Assembly: GCF_000380985.1 (NCBI RefSeq)
Contig: NZ_KB905692.1
Span: 186,001 to 250,000, forward strand
From: Proteiniphilum acetatigenes DSM 18083
GTDB taxonomy: Bacteria > Bacteroidota > Bacteroidia > Bacteroidales > Dysgonomonadaceae
Reading direction: 5' to 3'
Length of the DNA stretch: 64,000 bases
Part shown: positions 43,640-53,264 of the stretch, piece after piece
Position numbering within the stretch: position 1 is the first letter of the stretch
How the letters are laid out: every line of letters begins with the position of its first letter
Translations under genes and position numbers: made by a program
The notes under the pieces: model-generated
Databases searched by the model: none
What the model saw: the letters and a program-made list of their open reading frames with translations, nothing else
Told to the model about the DNA's origin: nothing

Positions 43640-46600
43640 TTATTCTCCCAATGTACCCGAAAATCGTTCTATATATTCACTCGGACGCATATTGAATTCC
43701 TTCTTGAAGCAGGAACTGAAATACTTAGGATCGTTGAACCCCACAGCATAAGCCAGATCCGATATCCGGATATTCCGGTTTTGATCCATGATCCGGCAGG
43801 CCGCTTTTAACCTGATATTCGTGATAAATGCCGAAGTATTCAATCCTGTAAGGGTTTTCAGCTTATTATACAGCGTGGACTTGCTTACGTTCATCTCTTC
43901 CGAGAACTGTTGCTGGTCAAATTCCGTATTATCTAAATGCCGGTTTACGCAATCGATCGCTTTTCGTATGAATTCTTCGTCGAGATTGGTGAATTCCAGG
44001 TCTTTCAATTCAAATACCAGCTGGTTTTTAAAATCCCGTGCTATGCGTTCCCGGCTTTTTAAGAGATTTTTGATACGCGCATGCAGTACGTTCAGGTTAA
44101 AAGGCTTACTGATAAATGCATCGGCTCCCGACTCATAGGCATCGGCTCGGTCTTTCTCATCGGTTTTGGCCGTCAGTAAGATAATAGGAATATGACTATA
44201 TTCAATATTGTTCTTCAGCGATCTGCACAGTTCCACGCCATCCATTTCCGGCATCATAATATCCGAAACAATAATATCTATTTTTTCATGTTCGAGAATA
44301 AGCATCGCCTCTTTTCCGTTTGTAGCAGTCAATACATGATAATCCCTGTTTAACAACCGATGAATAAGCTGCAATATCTCCGCATTGTCTTCCACAACCA
44401 ATATGGATGATGTTTTTTGTTTTTTCGTCGTAGGTGCGTTTTCTTCTGCTATCGCGGGGGCTTCCACGATTGTCGGCTCCCGGACGGTTTCAAATTTATT
44501 CGTATCGATTTCTGAATCCTCGAAACAGGAGACATCGATGGGAAGAATGACCGTGAATTCAGTCCCTTTACCGATCTCGCTTTCCACCTGTATCGTCCCG
44601 TGATAGAGGTTGACAAGGTCTTTTACCAGTGATAATCCGATGCCGGTACCAGTAGTTTTGTGCCGACGGTAATTTCCCTCGTAGAACCGTTTGAATAATG
44701 TTTGCTGGTCTTCTTTCGAGATTCCCGCTCCATCATCTTTTACCGATACCAGGATATGGTCTTTTTCTTCATCCCGGTATGATAGCGTTACCCGTATGGA
44801 GCCCCCTTCCGAAACATATTTGGCAGCATTTGAGACCAGATTGTAGAGAATCTTGTCCAATTTGTCAATATCAAACAATCCCTGGATATTTTCCGGATCA
44901 CTCACGTAGGAAAAATGAAGTTTCTTTTTCCTGATCAGCGGATAAAACGACTCGATAGCGTTCCTTATAAATTCGGAGATATTACCGTATGCAACGCGCA
45001 ATCGCAAATTCCCTGACTCGGCTTTCCTGAATTCCAGGATTTGTTGCAACAACCGGGACAACCGGTTGATATTCTGCCCCATAGTCGCATACAGGTCGTC
45101 ATTCCGGGGTGATATTTGTTGCAATTCGTCCACTGTAGCCGAAATAATGGTGAGCGGTGTCAGGAATTCATGCGTGATATTCGTGAAAAACTGTAGTTTG
45201 GCATGGTTGAGTTCTTCTGCTTTTTCCTGTTCTATCTCTTTATACCGTAATTGATTACGAAGATGTATGCGATTCAGGATATTCCGGTAGATCGCATAAC
45301 CGATCAGCACGAAAGTACAAAAATAGATGACAAAAGCCCACCATGAAAGCCAGAACGGGGGCAGCACATTGATTCGCATCTCTTTAATCTCATCGTTCCA
45401 CACGCCATTCTGCGTAGTCGCCCTCAATTGAAAAACATACTGTCCCGGCGAAAGATTATTGTAATAAGCCACATTTTGTTTCGAATCGGCATATGTCCAG
45501 TCCGGATCAAACCCGGCCAGTTTATAGGCATATCTGTTCAGTTCGGGATTTTTGTAATTGAGGGTCGCAAAATGGATACTGAAATTGTTATACTTATGCG
45601 GAATCGTGATCCGATCAGAGAAAGAAGGGACTTTTTCAGATATTTTGCCGGTTATTTCCTTATCCAGGTTATAGAAAGAGGTGTTCAATACCCTTATATC
45701 GGTTATATAAAACGGTGTCGGATTGATCTCTACCTCTATATTATCGGGATTGAACCTTACCAATCCTTTATACCCCCCAAAAAACAACTCTCCGTTATGA
45801 TTACAGGATGATTTCGATATGAAAAAGTTATCGCATAACCCATCGGCTGTAGTATAAACCCGATAGCTTGTCAGTTCGGCTGTTTCATTGAACGAGAGCC
45901 TGGCAAGTCCGTTGCTTGTACCGATCCACAGATTTCCCTGCCGGTCTTCCCTGATGGAACTAATCAGGGTTCCCAGAATAGAGAATTGGGGCGATTTGTC
46001 GATAAACGAGTCCGACACTTTGTCGTACAGGTACAACCTTCCGTTTTCGGCTCCCGCCCATAAACGTCCGAAGGTATCATAATGCAGCACATTGATGGTG
46101 TGAGCGGATATCTTTCCATTTTCAGCAGTATAGTTCCTGAAAGTGAGTCCTTCTTTACGCCAGGGATCACCTTCCACCGATATTATACCATTACCGATCG
46201 TTGCAACCCATATTCTGCCGGTATCGTCTTCCGCGATATCGATCATACTTGACGGCTCCAGGCGCTTACCATCGATAATGATCTCATCGAAAGTAACTCC
46301 TGTATTATCGCTGAGCCAGACACCCAGCCCATATTGCGTTCCAAGCCAGCAATTCTGCTGTCGGTCGATGTAAATGCTCCGTATACGATTATCACTGATG
46401 AAACTGCAATTCTCTTCAGTATACGTTTTGACAGGTTTTCCTTTTTCATATACCCATAACCCGCCTCCATACGTACCGAAAAGTATTTCGCCGGTATTAC
46501 GCTGCTTGATATCATACGTTGTAATTTGACCCATTCCGTTGAATTCAGGCAAGGCCAGTTGCGAGATAGTCTTTCCCGATTTTTTATCATGCAGGACAAC

Positions 46601-47782
46601 TCCGTATGTACCTACACCCATCCACATATTATCATCATTATCTAAAAAAACCGACCGTATCGCTCCGGTAGGTATCTCCGGAAGATCTACACCAAAAAAA
46701 TTGAACTTCGACTTTTCCGTATTTATAAACAAGACACCTCCGCCGATAGTACCGATCCAGATATTTTCCTTGTTATCCCGGATAATGGAATTGACCTCGT
46801 TGGAGGGAAGCTTATTGGTCTTATGAGTTGTACTCCAATTGATAAATCCGGAAGGGTTATCATATTCCAGCATACTAAGGCCGCTACGGGTACCTATCCA
46901 TAAGGTATTCGTGTGGATATCTTCGCAGATATCATAGACAAGGTTATCCGACAAACTCTCCGGGTCGTTGGTATCGTGCCGGTATGTCTTCAACCGGAGG
47001 TTCCCCATATCACGGGGATTTTCAAGCAGATGAAGACCTTCACCCCATGTTCCTATCCAGATATTTTTCCTACCGTCTTCATAAATCGCATGCGCCGAGT
47101 TGCGCTGATTCAGTTGCGGATAAGCGTAAAAGATATTTTTAGAGGGAGAATACCGGTATAATCCGCTATTCCACGTGCCGATCCATATTTCACCGGAGGT
47201 ATCTTCAATAATAGATTTAACCGAACCGGTTATGGTAATATCGCCGATTCTTTGCAGGCTATGGTGGGTAAAGGCATTCTCCCGGGGATCATATCGGAAT
47301 AGTCCGTCATCCAACCCGATCCAGACCTCATTATTTTGGGTTACGAGAATACAGGAGACCACCTTGTTGCTTGTATTCCGGATCTCAACCGGCTCAAACG
47401 TCCCCGACCTCTTATCGAACCGGTTCATCCCGTTATACGTACCAACCCAAAGATTTCCGTGGTCATCATCTGCAAGACAATAAATATTATTGCTCGTCAG
47501 TACAGGCGATTTAAGGTGGTTGGAGCTATAGACCGTTATCTGGTATCCGTCGTACCTGCACAGTCCGTTTCTCGTGGCAAACCACATAAATCCCTCCCGG
47601 TCCTGGTATACTTTCTGTATTTCATTGGTGGGAAAACCATCCGTCGTACTCAGGATATTAAAATCCAACCCAACGCTGCTCTGTTGAGAATACATAAAAT
47701 CTGTACAGCCGAACAGTAAAATGAAAACGGCGTAAAGTAATGTTAAATGACTGGGTAGAATATCTGGTGACAACTTCTTCAT
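43640..47782 (-). CDS. Hybrid two-component system regulator (HTCS1) of the SusCD locus
   Basis: From the ATG giving MKKLSPDILPSHLT the protein has 1380 residues. It starts with a signal/anchor and a two-bladed-propeller periplasmic sensor of repeated units such as DREGFMWFATRNGLCRYDG and GNLWVGTYNGMNRFD (about 40-700), then a Y_Y_Y domain (VFQLRATTQNGVWND), a membrane helix (FWLSWWAFVIYFCTFVLIGY), HisKA with ITHEFLTPLT (His871), HATPase, a receiver with SDIMMPEMDG (Asp1174) and an AraC-type helix-turn-helix. It would sense an oligosaccharide in the periplasm and activate the divergent susC operon. The longer upstream frame is rejected because a promoter lies inside it. Confidence 0.93.
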   Translation of the reverse strand: MKKLSPDILPSHLTLLYAVFILLFGCTDFMYSQQSSVGLDFNILSTTDGFPTNEIQKVYQDREGFMWFATRNGLCRYDGYQITVYSSNHLKSPVLTSNNIYCLADDDHGNLWVGTYNGMNRFDKRSGTFEPVEIRNTSNKVVSCILVTQNNEVWIGLDDGLFRYDPRENAFTHHSLQRIGDITITGSVKSIIEDTSGEIWIGTWNSGLYRYSPSKNIFYAYPQLNQRNSAHAIYEDGRKNIWIGTWGEGLHLLENPRDMGNLRLKTYRHDTNDPESLSDNLVYDICEDIHTNTLWIGTRSGLSMLEYDNPSGFINWSTTHKTNKLPSNEVNSIIRDNKENIWIGTIGGGVLFINTEKSKFNFFGVDLPEIPTGAIRSVFLDNDDNMWMGVGTYGVVLHDKKSGKTISQLALPEFNGMGQITTYDIKQRNTGEILFGTYGGGLWVYEKGKPVKTYTEENCSFISDNRIRSIYIDRQQNCWLGTQYGLGVWLSDNTGVTFDEIIIDGKRLEPSSMIDIAEDDTGRIWVATIGNGIISVEGDPWRKEGLTFRNYTAENGKISAHTINVLHYDTFGRLWAGAENGRLYLYDKVSDSFIDKSPQFSILGTLISSIREDRQGNLWIGTSNGLARLSFNETAELTSYRVYTTADGLCDNFFISKSSCNHNGELFFGGYKGLVRFNPDNIEVEINPTPFYITDIRVLNTSFYNLDKEITGKISEKVPSFSDRITIPHKYNNFSIHFATLNYKNPELNRYAYKLAGFDPDWTYADSKQNVAYYNNLSPGQYVFQLRATTQNGVWNDEIKEMRINVLPPFWLSWWAFVIYFCTFVLIGYAIYRNILNRIHLRNQLRYKEIEQEKAEELNHAKLQFFTNITHEFLTPLTIISATVDELQQISPRNDDLYATMGQNINRLSRLLQQILEFRKAESGNLRLRVAYGNISEFIRNAIESFYPLIRKKKLHFSYVSDPENIQGLFDIDKLDKILYNLVSNAAKYVSEGGSIRVTLSYRDEEKDHILVSVKDDGAGISKEDQQTLFKRFYEGNYRRHKTTGTGIGLSLVKDLVNLYHGTIQVESEIGKGTEFTVILPIDVSCFEDSEIDTNKFETVREPTIVEAPAIAEENAPTTKKQKTSSILVVEDNAEILQLIHRLLNRDYHVLTATNGKEAMLILEHEKIDIIVSDIMMPEMDGVELCRSLKNNIEYSHIPIILLTAKTDEKDRADAYESGADAFISKPFNLNVLHARIKNLLKSRERIARDFKNQLVFELKDLEFTNLDEEFIRKAIDCVNRHLDNTEFDQQQFSEEMNVSKSTLYNKLKTLTGLNTSAFITNIRLKAACRIMDQNRNIRISDLAYAVGFNDPKYFSSCFKKEFNMRPSEYIERFSGTLGE

Positions 47783-47799
47783 CAAAATCAGATTTTTCA

Positions 47800-47830
47800 C
47801 AAAAATAGCGAAAGTCGAATGCAGAGCCAA
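47800..47830 (-). promoter_or_regulatory. Promoter of HTCS1
   Basis: On the minus strand CTTGG (TTG at 47830-47828) and TATTTTTG (47807-47800) are separated by 20 bases, fitting the Bacteroidota pattern. The predicted start of transcription is about 10 bases before the ATG. The -33 part falls within dyad element copy 3. Confidence 0.6.
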
Positions 47831-47868
47831 GTTTACTTGAGCTATGCTGAGGCGCATCTTATATTCTA
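47813..47868 (+). repeat. Dispersed dyad element, copy 3
   Basis: The plus strand reads GCAGAGCCAAGTTTACTTG then AGCTATGCTGAGGCGC and TATTCT. Its first ~27 bases are identical to copy 1. It overlaps the HTCS1 promoter, so a protein binding the dyad would affect HTCS1 transcription. Confidence 0.75.
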
Positions 47869-48040
47869 CAAAAATAAGAAAACTCAACTTGGTTCAGAAA
47901 GAATTTATGTGAAAAGATAACTTATCAGGAAAAGGAGCCTACCAATAAACTTAGCTAATTATTAAAAGATTAGCGGTAAAACGCTATGTTAAAATAGAGT
48001 TGTCTTCATATTTTTCCACCTTTTTGAGTGATAATTAGAG

Positions 48041-48069
48041 TTGATTTATACCCCGCCGGTCTACCTTTG
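48041..48069 (+). promoter_or_regulatory. Promoter of the susCD operon
   Basis: TTG (48041-48043) and TACCTTTG (48062-48069) are 18 bases apart and fit the Bacteroidota promoter. Transcription from here leaves a ~250-base untranslated leader before susC in which I see no ORF or clear terminator; regulatory RNA structure there is possible. Confidence 0.6.
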
Positions 48070-48325
48070 CCCACTGTGAGTCTTAAATAATATTTTAATA
48101 TAATTAAATGAAATTTGCCTATGAATAAAAAGCCTGAGATCTTTAAAAAAATTTGATTTTATAGAGAGATATTGATTTTATTGTAAAGATCAACCTTGAA
48201 AGCTTAAAAAGTTCAAAAACCTACTAGACATTATATTGATTTAAGAGTAAAATGCCGATGATCAGGCATCTAAAAACCTTATTCATATAAACTCCAATGT
48301 AATATCATTACTAAATTATTAATCT

Positions 48326-51300
48326 ATGTACAAACTAAAAACATTTATTACATGTATCGCCTTATGCTTATGCAGCATGACGGTGTTTGCACAAACCAGC
48401 GTAACCGGTAATGTTTCCGACCTGAATGGCGAAGCAGTTATTGGTGCGAGTATACTGGAGAAAGGCACTACCAATGGTACCATAACTGATATCGATGGTA
48501 ATTTTACCCTGAACGTATCTCCGGGAGCCACCCTTCAGATCAGCTATATCGGTTATATAACACAGGAAGTACCTGTAACCGGCCGGTCATTGGCCATTAT
48601 CCTTGAAGAAGACACCCAAACCCTCGATGAAGTGGTAGTTGTAGGTTACGGTACGCAGAAGCGTTCGGACATTACCGGTTCGGTTACCTCAGTGCCAAAA
48701 GAACGCTTGAGCAACTTGCCCGTGCAAAACATTGCGCAGTCCATCCAGGGTGTGGCTGCCGGTGTGAACATCACCCAGACTTCATCCGTGCCGGGTGATG
48801 CCGCAAGTATCGTTACCCGCGGTAGAAGTTCGGTAAACTTGAGCAATTCCCCGCTGATTGTGGTGGATGGTGTAGCCATGTCGGTGGATGCCTCGCTTAA
48901 CGATGTCAATCCCAACGATATTGAATCTATCGAGATTCTGAAGGATGCTTCCTCTGTTGCTATCTATGGTGTGCAGGGTGCCAACGGTGTAATCCTTATC
49001 ACTACCAAGCGTGGGGCTTCTGCCAAACCGACTGTCCGCTACGGCGGTTGGGTCGGGTTCTCCGAAATTGCCCACGTGCTTGAACCGGGTTCGACCGACC
49101 AGTTGCTTGAACGTTATGCCGAATATGCGCGTATCCAGAATAAACCGTTAAACCCCGATTACGGTGGTGTGCAGTATGCTTACGAGGTGGATAATTTCAG
49201 GGCAGGTAAGACCATTGACTGGATCGACGAAGTAACCCAGCAGGGTATCATCCAGAACCATAACCTGAGTATAAGCGGAGGCGACGAAGCTGCCAGATAT
49301 TATGTAGCCGGTGACTTTATGGATCAGCAAGGCGTTGTGAAAGGTTATAACTACAAGCGTTATGCCGTTCGCAGCAACATCGACGTGAAGCCCACGAAAT
49401 ACGCCACCATCGGCTCAAGTCTTTCCATTACGGCTCACAACCGCGACGGCGGCCGTGCCAATTTGCTGAATGCTGCCGCCATGTCTCCCTATGCTAAAAT
49501 GTATGAAGATGACGGCGTGACCTACACGCATTATCCCATGTACGCAGAAACATTGTGGGCAAACCCCTTGCTGAATACTACATTGAACCCCAAACGCCGC
49601 TCGTTCAACATCTCCGTCAACGGTTATGGCGAAATAGACTTTGGTAATTTACTGGAACCGCTTGCCGGCTTGAAGTATCGTTTGAACGGTGGTTATACCT
49701 ATATACCTACCCGCAACAATTATTATGAGGGTGAATCCGTCTACAACGAAAACGGCTATGGATACATCTACAACTCCGAATCGCAGTATTACCTGATTGA
49801 GAACATCCTTTCTTATGCGAAGGACATTCAGCGGCATCACTTCGACTTTACCGGACTGTTTTCGGCCTCGAGCAAGTATTGGCAGGAAGCTTATGCCTAC
49901 TCCCGCATGTTCCCGAATGACAACCTCGGCTGGGGCAACCTGGAGACCGGTTCCACGCAATCTGTCTCATCCGAGGCCGACCTGCGTCGTCTTCAATCCC
50001 TTATGGGTCGTCTGAATTACAACTATGATAGCCGCTACCTGTTTACCGCGACAGTCCGTCGCGACGCTTCTTCTGTATTTGGAGACGATACCAAGTGGGG
50101 AACTTTCCCCTCTTTCGCCATCGGCTGGAATGTAACCCGTGAAGAGTTTGCCCAACCCATCACCAATGTACTCAACAGTTTGAAGCTCCGTACTTCCTAT
50201 GGATATTCCGGTAATGCTTCGCTGCCTGTATACAGCTCATTCTTCAAGTTGACATCGAACACTTTGGCTATGGATGGCAGTACTACCACTACCATGAAGG
50301 TAGGTACACGTATGGGTAACTCCAGTATCCAGTGGGAGCGCACCAAGTCGCTCAACATCGCTGCCGACTTCGGTCTCTGGAGCAATCGTCTCAATGGTAC
50401 TATCGAATGGTACGACCGTACGACCGACGGTGTATTACTGCTTCAAAGCCTGAACACCATTTCCGGTTTTGCCGATGTATGGGACAATATTGGTGTGCTG
50501 AACAATAAAGGTATAGAACTTACCCTGAACTCCACCAATATTGATACGAAAGACTTCCGGTGGAACACCACACTAGTGTTCTCAAAGAATACCAGCAAGT
50601 GGGTGGATGTATATGGAGACGGCAAGAGTGATCTCAGTAACCGTTGGTTTATCGGAAAGCCTTTCGGTGTGATTTATGACTATACGAAGGTCGGTATATG
50701 GCAAGAAGATGAGATTGGCAAACCTGTCGCCGAAGGCGGCAACATCGGTTGGGATGATTCAGCTGTCGCCGGCGACCTGAAACTCGCTGATATCGGCAGT
50801 CCCGATGCAGACGGCGACGGTCTTCCCGAAGACGGGCCCGACGGCAAGATCGATGATAACGACAGGCGGGTTCTTGGCACAACCCAACCCAAATGGACAG
50901 GAGGTCTGACAAACACATTTACCTACAAGAACTTTTCATTGAGCGTCTTCATCCAGACTGTCCAGGGTGTCATGAGCAACAATGGTGTGCTTGCCACGGC
51001 TTCCGATGAGCTTGGCCGTCGCAACGGCCCGGCTGAGGTCGGTTTCTGGACACCGGAGAACAAAAGCAATGAATGGCGTTCGCTGGGGAACCACTCCAAC
51101 TCACACGGTTACGGATTCCCGAGCGATGCCAGCTACACCCGTATCAAGGATGTCACGTTGAGTTACCGTTTGCCGAAGTCCCTGTTGAATAAGGCCGGTT
51201 TAGGCGATGTGCAGTTCTATGTAAGCGGGCGCAATCTCTATACGTTTACCAACTGGATCGGTTGGGATCCGGAAGCCAGATATATCACGCGTGGATCGAC

Positions 51301-51364
51301 GAATTGGGACGTGAATTACCCTGTTACGCGCGACATCGTATTTGGCCTTAATGTCACTTTCTAA
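48326..51364 (+). CDS. SusC/RagA-type TonB-dependent outer membrane transporter
   Basis: The 1012-residue protein has a signal peptide ending TVFAQ, a carboxypeptidase-regulatory-like N-domain (VTGNVSDLNGEAVIGASIL, about 24-105), the TonB-box/SusC signature LDEVVVVGYGTQKRSDITG, a plug (RGRSSVNLSNSPLIVVDGV, IEILKDASSVAIYGVQGANG) and a beta-barrel ending in FGLNVTF with the terminal Phe. A putative Ca2+ site lies in PDADGDGLPEDGPDGKIDD. It imports oligosaccharides together with the SusD lipoprotein encoded 28 bases downstream. HTCS1 is divergent from it. Confidence 0.97.
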   Translation: MYKLKTFITCIALCLCSMTVFAQTSVTGNVSDLNGEAVIGASILEKGTTNGTITDIDGNFTLNVSPGATLQISYIGYITQEVPVTGRSLAIILEEDTQTLDEVVVVGYGTQKRSDITGSVTSVPKERLSNLPVQNIAQSIQGVAAGVNITQTSSVPGDAASIVTRGRSSVNLSNSPLIVVDGVAMSVDASLNDVNPNDIESIEILKDASSVAIYGVQGANGVILITTKRGASAKPTVRYGGWVGFSEIAHVLEPGSTDQLLERYAEYARIQNKPLNPDYGGVQYAYEVDNFRAGKTIDWIDEVTQQGIIQNHNLSISGGDEAARYYVAGDFMDQQGVVKGYNYKRYAVRSNIDVKPTKYATIGSSLSITAHNRDGGRANLLNAAAMSPYAKMYEDDGVTYTHYPMYAETLWANPLLNTTLNPKRRSFNISVNGYGEIDFGNLLEPLAGLKYRLNGGYTYIPTRNNYYEGESVYNENGYGYIYNSESQYYLIENILSYAKDIQRHHFDFTGLFSASSKYWQEAYAYSRMFPNDNLGWGNLETGSTQSVSSEADLRRLQSLMGRLNYNYDSRYLFTATVRRDASSVFGDDTKWGTFPSFAIGWNVTREEFAQPITNVLNSLKLRTSYGYSGNASLPVYSSFFKLTSNTLAMDGSTTTTMKVGTRMGNSSIQWERTKSLNIAADFGLWSNRLNGTIEWYDRTTDGVLLLQSLNTISGFADVWDNIGVLNNKGIELTLNSTNIDTKDFRWNTTLVFSKNTSKWVDVYGDGKSDLSNRWFIGKPFGVIYDYTKVGIWQEDEIGKPVAEGGNIGWDDSAVAGDLKLADIGSPDADGDGLPEDGPDGKIDDNDRRVLGTTQPKWTGGLTNTFTYKNFSLSVFIQTVQGVMSNNGVLATASDELGRRNGPAEVGFWTPENKSNEWRSLGNHSNSHGYGFPSDASYTRIKDVTLSYRLPKSLLNKAGLGDVQFYVSGRNLYTFTNWIGWDPEARYITRGSTNWDVNYPVTRDIVFGLNVTF

Positions 51365-51392
51365 AGTATTAACCTGATAAAAATGATGTAAA

Positions 51393-53075
51393 ATGAGAAA
51401 TAAATTATTCATCTTTTCATTGGTTGCCCTGGGCATGACCCTCTTTTCATGTGGCAGCGACTATTTGAAAGAAGATCCGTATAGTTTTGATGCCACCGGT
51501 GCGACAGACAATGCCACCGTGGATGCACAGTTGGCGGGCTTGCACCGCATCGTTGCCGAAATCGGCGGTTATTCAAGCAATCAGGGTTATTGGGGCATCT
51601 GGCAGATAGGTACTGACGTTTGTTCCGCCGGCGCAACGCAAGGCGTAGAGAATCCATTCTACCAGTATGCCGACCTGAATTCCGAAAATGCGGGTGTTTC
51701 CTATCTTTGGGGCAAGCTGTATGAGTTCATTAACAATGCCAACCTGATTATTGAGGCTGTTGATGAAGTGAATCCGGCTGCAAGTGCTGAAGCACGCTTC
51801 TTCCGTGCGTATGCCTACGACCAGCTGGTCACCCTTTGGGGTGATGTGCCCCTGTTGAGCGCTCCGGTATCTGTGCCGACATTCAACTTCACCCGCCAGC
51901 CGATTGCCGAAGTGGATGCCCTCATCGACGAAGACATCACCTATGCGGTTGCCAATTTGCCTGAAGTGGGCGCCGCGGCCAAGCCAAGCCGTTGCAACAA
52001 AGACATGGCGCGTCATTTGGGCGCCCAGGCATATCTGCGCATGGGCATGCGCGACAACAGCTACTATGCCAAGGCGGAACAGATGGCTACCCAGATTATT
52101 GACGGCGGCAAGTACAAGCTGATTGAAGCCCGGTACGGCAAGTACCTTGGGGAAGGCGGCGATTATTACCGCGACATGTTCCGTTTCGGGAACCAGCGCC
52201 GTTCGGAGGGTAATACCGAAGCCATCTGGACATTTGAGATGGAATATAATGTCAATGTTACGGGCGGGACTATCGACAATCCGCAACAGCGCCGCGTGTG
52301 GCAACCCGCACTGCATAAGATTGATATCGGTTATGCCAACTGCGATTCCCTCGGAGGCCGCGGCAACGGCCGCCTGCGCCTGAGCAACTTCATGAAGTAT
52401 TATGCGTGGAGCGGGTTGCAGGGCGACATCCGCAATTCCAACTTCAACATCCGCCGGACAGTTTATTATAACAAACCGGGCTTTACCGGCGCAGATATTG
52501 ATGTGGATGCCAATGGTTGGCGGGTAGCTTCAGGAACCGGTGTAAGGAAAGTACATGTTGAGTTGGGTGATCCCATCATCTTATACGCTACTGACAGTAT
52601 AGAAACGATGTACACCTATTGTACCAAGTGGGGCGGTTATGACCCGACGGATGACTTCGGTTATGCTGTCGTAAAAGACTGGCCGATGATGCGTCTGGGC
52701 GAAACCTACCTGCTGCGTGCGGAAGCCCGCTTCCGTCAGGGCAACACTGCCGGTGCTGCCGACGATATCAACGTATTGCGCGACCGCGCATTCAAGGAGT
52801 ACCGTCAGCTTGTACCCGATGCAGGTAAAGTATCAGCTTCGGATATCAATATGGACTTTATATTGGATGAACGCGCCCGCGAACTGATCGGTGAGGAGAA
52901 TCGCCGTATGACATTGCACCGTACAGGCATGTTGGCTTCACGTATTCCTTTGAACGATGACCTTTATAAACCCATCACCGGTTTTGATGCAAACAAACAT
53001 ACACTGCTGCCGATTCCTCTCTCGGAAATCCAGCGTAACAAGGAGGCTGAACTGAAACAGAATCCGGGTTACTAA
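51393..53075 (+). CDS. SusD/RagB-type surface glycan-binding lipoprotein
   Basis: The 560-residue lipoprotein (signal ending MTLFSC, Cys20) has SusD family segments: DYLKEDPYSF at the mature N-terminus, the TPR helices around SAEARFFRAYAYDQLVTLWGDVPL, and the C-terminal DFILDERARELIGEENRRMT followed by LLPIPLSEIQRNKEAELKQNPGY. It closes the lid of the SusC pore and captures the glycan. A hairpin terminator follows it. Confidence 0.96.
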   Translation: MRNKLFIFSLVALGMTLFSCGSDYLKEDPYSFDATGATDNATVDAQLAGLHRIVAEIGGYSSNQGYWGIWQIGTDVCSAGATQGVENPFYQYADLNSENAGVSYLWGKLYEFINNANLIIEAVDEVNPAASAEARFFRAYAYDQLVTLWGDVPLLSAPVSVPTFNFTRQPIAEVDALIDEDITYAVANLPEVGAAAKPSRCNKDMARHLGAQAYLRMGMRDNSYYAKAEQMATQIIDGGKYKLIEARYGKYLGEGGDYYRDMFRFGNQRRSEGNTEAIWTFEMEYNVNVTGGTIDNPQQRRVWQPALHKIDIGYANCDSLGGRGNGRLRLSNFMKYYAWSGLQGDIRNSNFNIRRTVYYNKPGFTGADIDVDANGWRVASGTGVRKVHVELGDPIILYATDSIETMYTYCTKWGGYDPTDDFGYAVVKDWPMMRLGETYLLRAEARFRQGNTAGAADDINVLRDRAFKEYRQLVPDAGKVSASDINMDFILDERARELIGEENRRMTLHRTGMLASRIPLNDDLYKPITGFDANKHTLLPIPLSEIQRNKEAELKQNPGY

Positions 53076-53123
53076 GAAGACAAAGTTCTACATAAACGTT
53101 TTTGACGGGTTTCAAGGATAGCG

Positions 53124-53168
53124 GAAGCGGGGCTTGCTTCGGGTTTGGGGCATTGCCCCGCTTCTTTT
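53124..53168 (+). terminator. Terminator-like hairpin after susD
   Basis: GAAGCGGGGC pairs with GCCCCGCTTC (21-base loop, itself GC-rich) and is followed by TTTTATT. It lies between susD and the DUF2264 gene and would lower expression of the enzymes relative to SusCD. Confidence 0.75.
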
Positions 53169-53264
53169 ATTCTTTGCCTTTAACCCTACCCACAAGACAA
53201 AGAGCGGAAAAAAGGGTTTCTGGCCGCATCTGAAATGGTGAAATATGTAAACTAAAAAAACAAT

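Noticed and set aside
47783-47887. A 35-residue N-terminal extension of HTCS1
   Set aside because: It contains a matched -33/-7 promoter and a dispersed dyad element, and the next Met starts a normal signal sequence.
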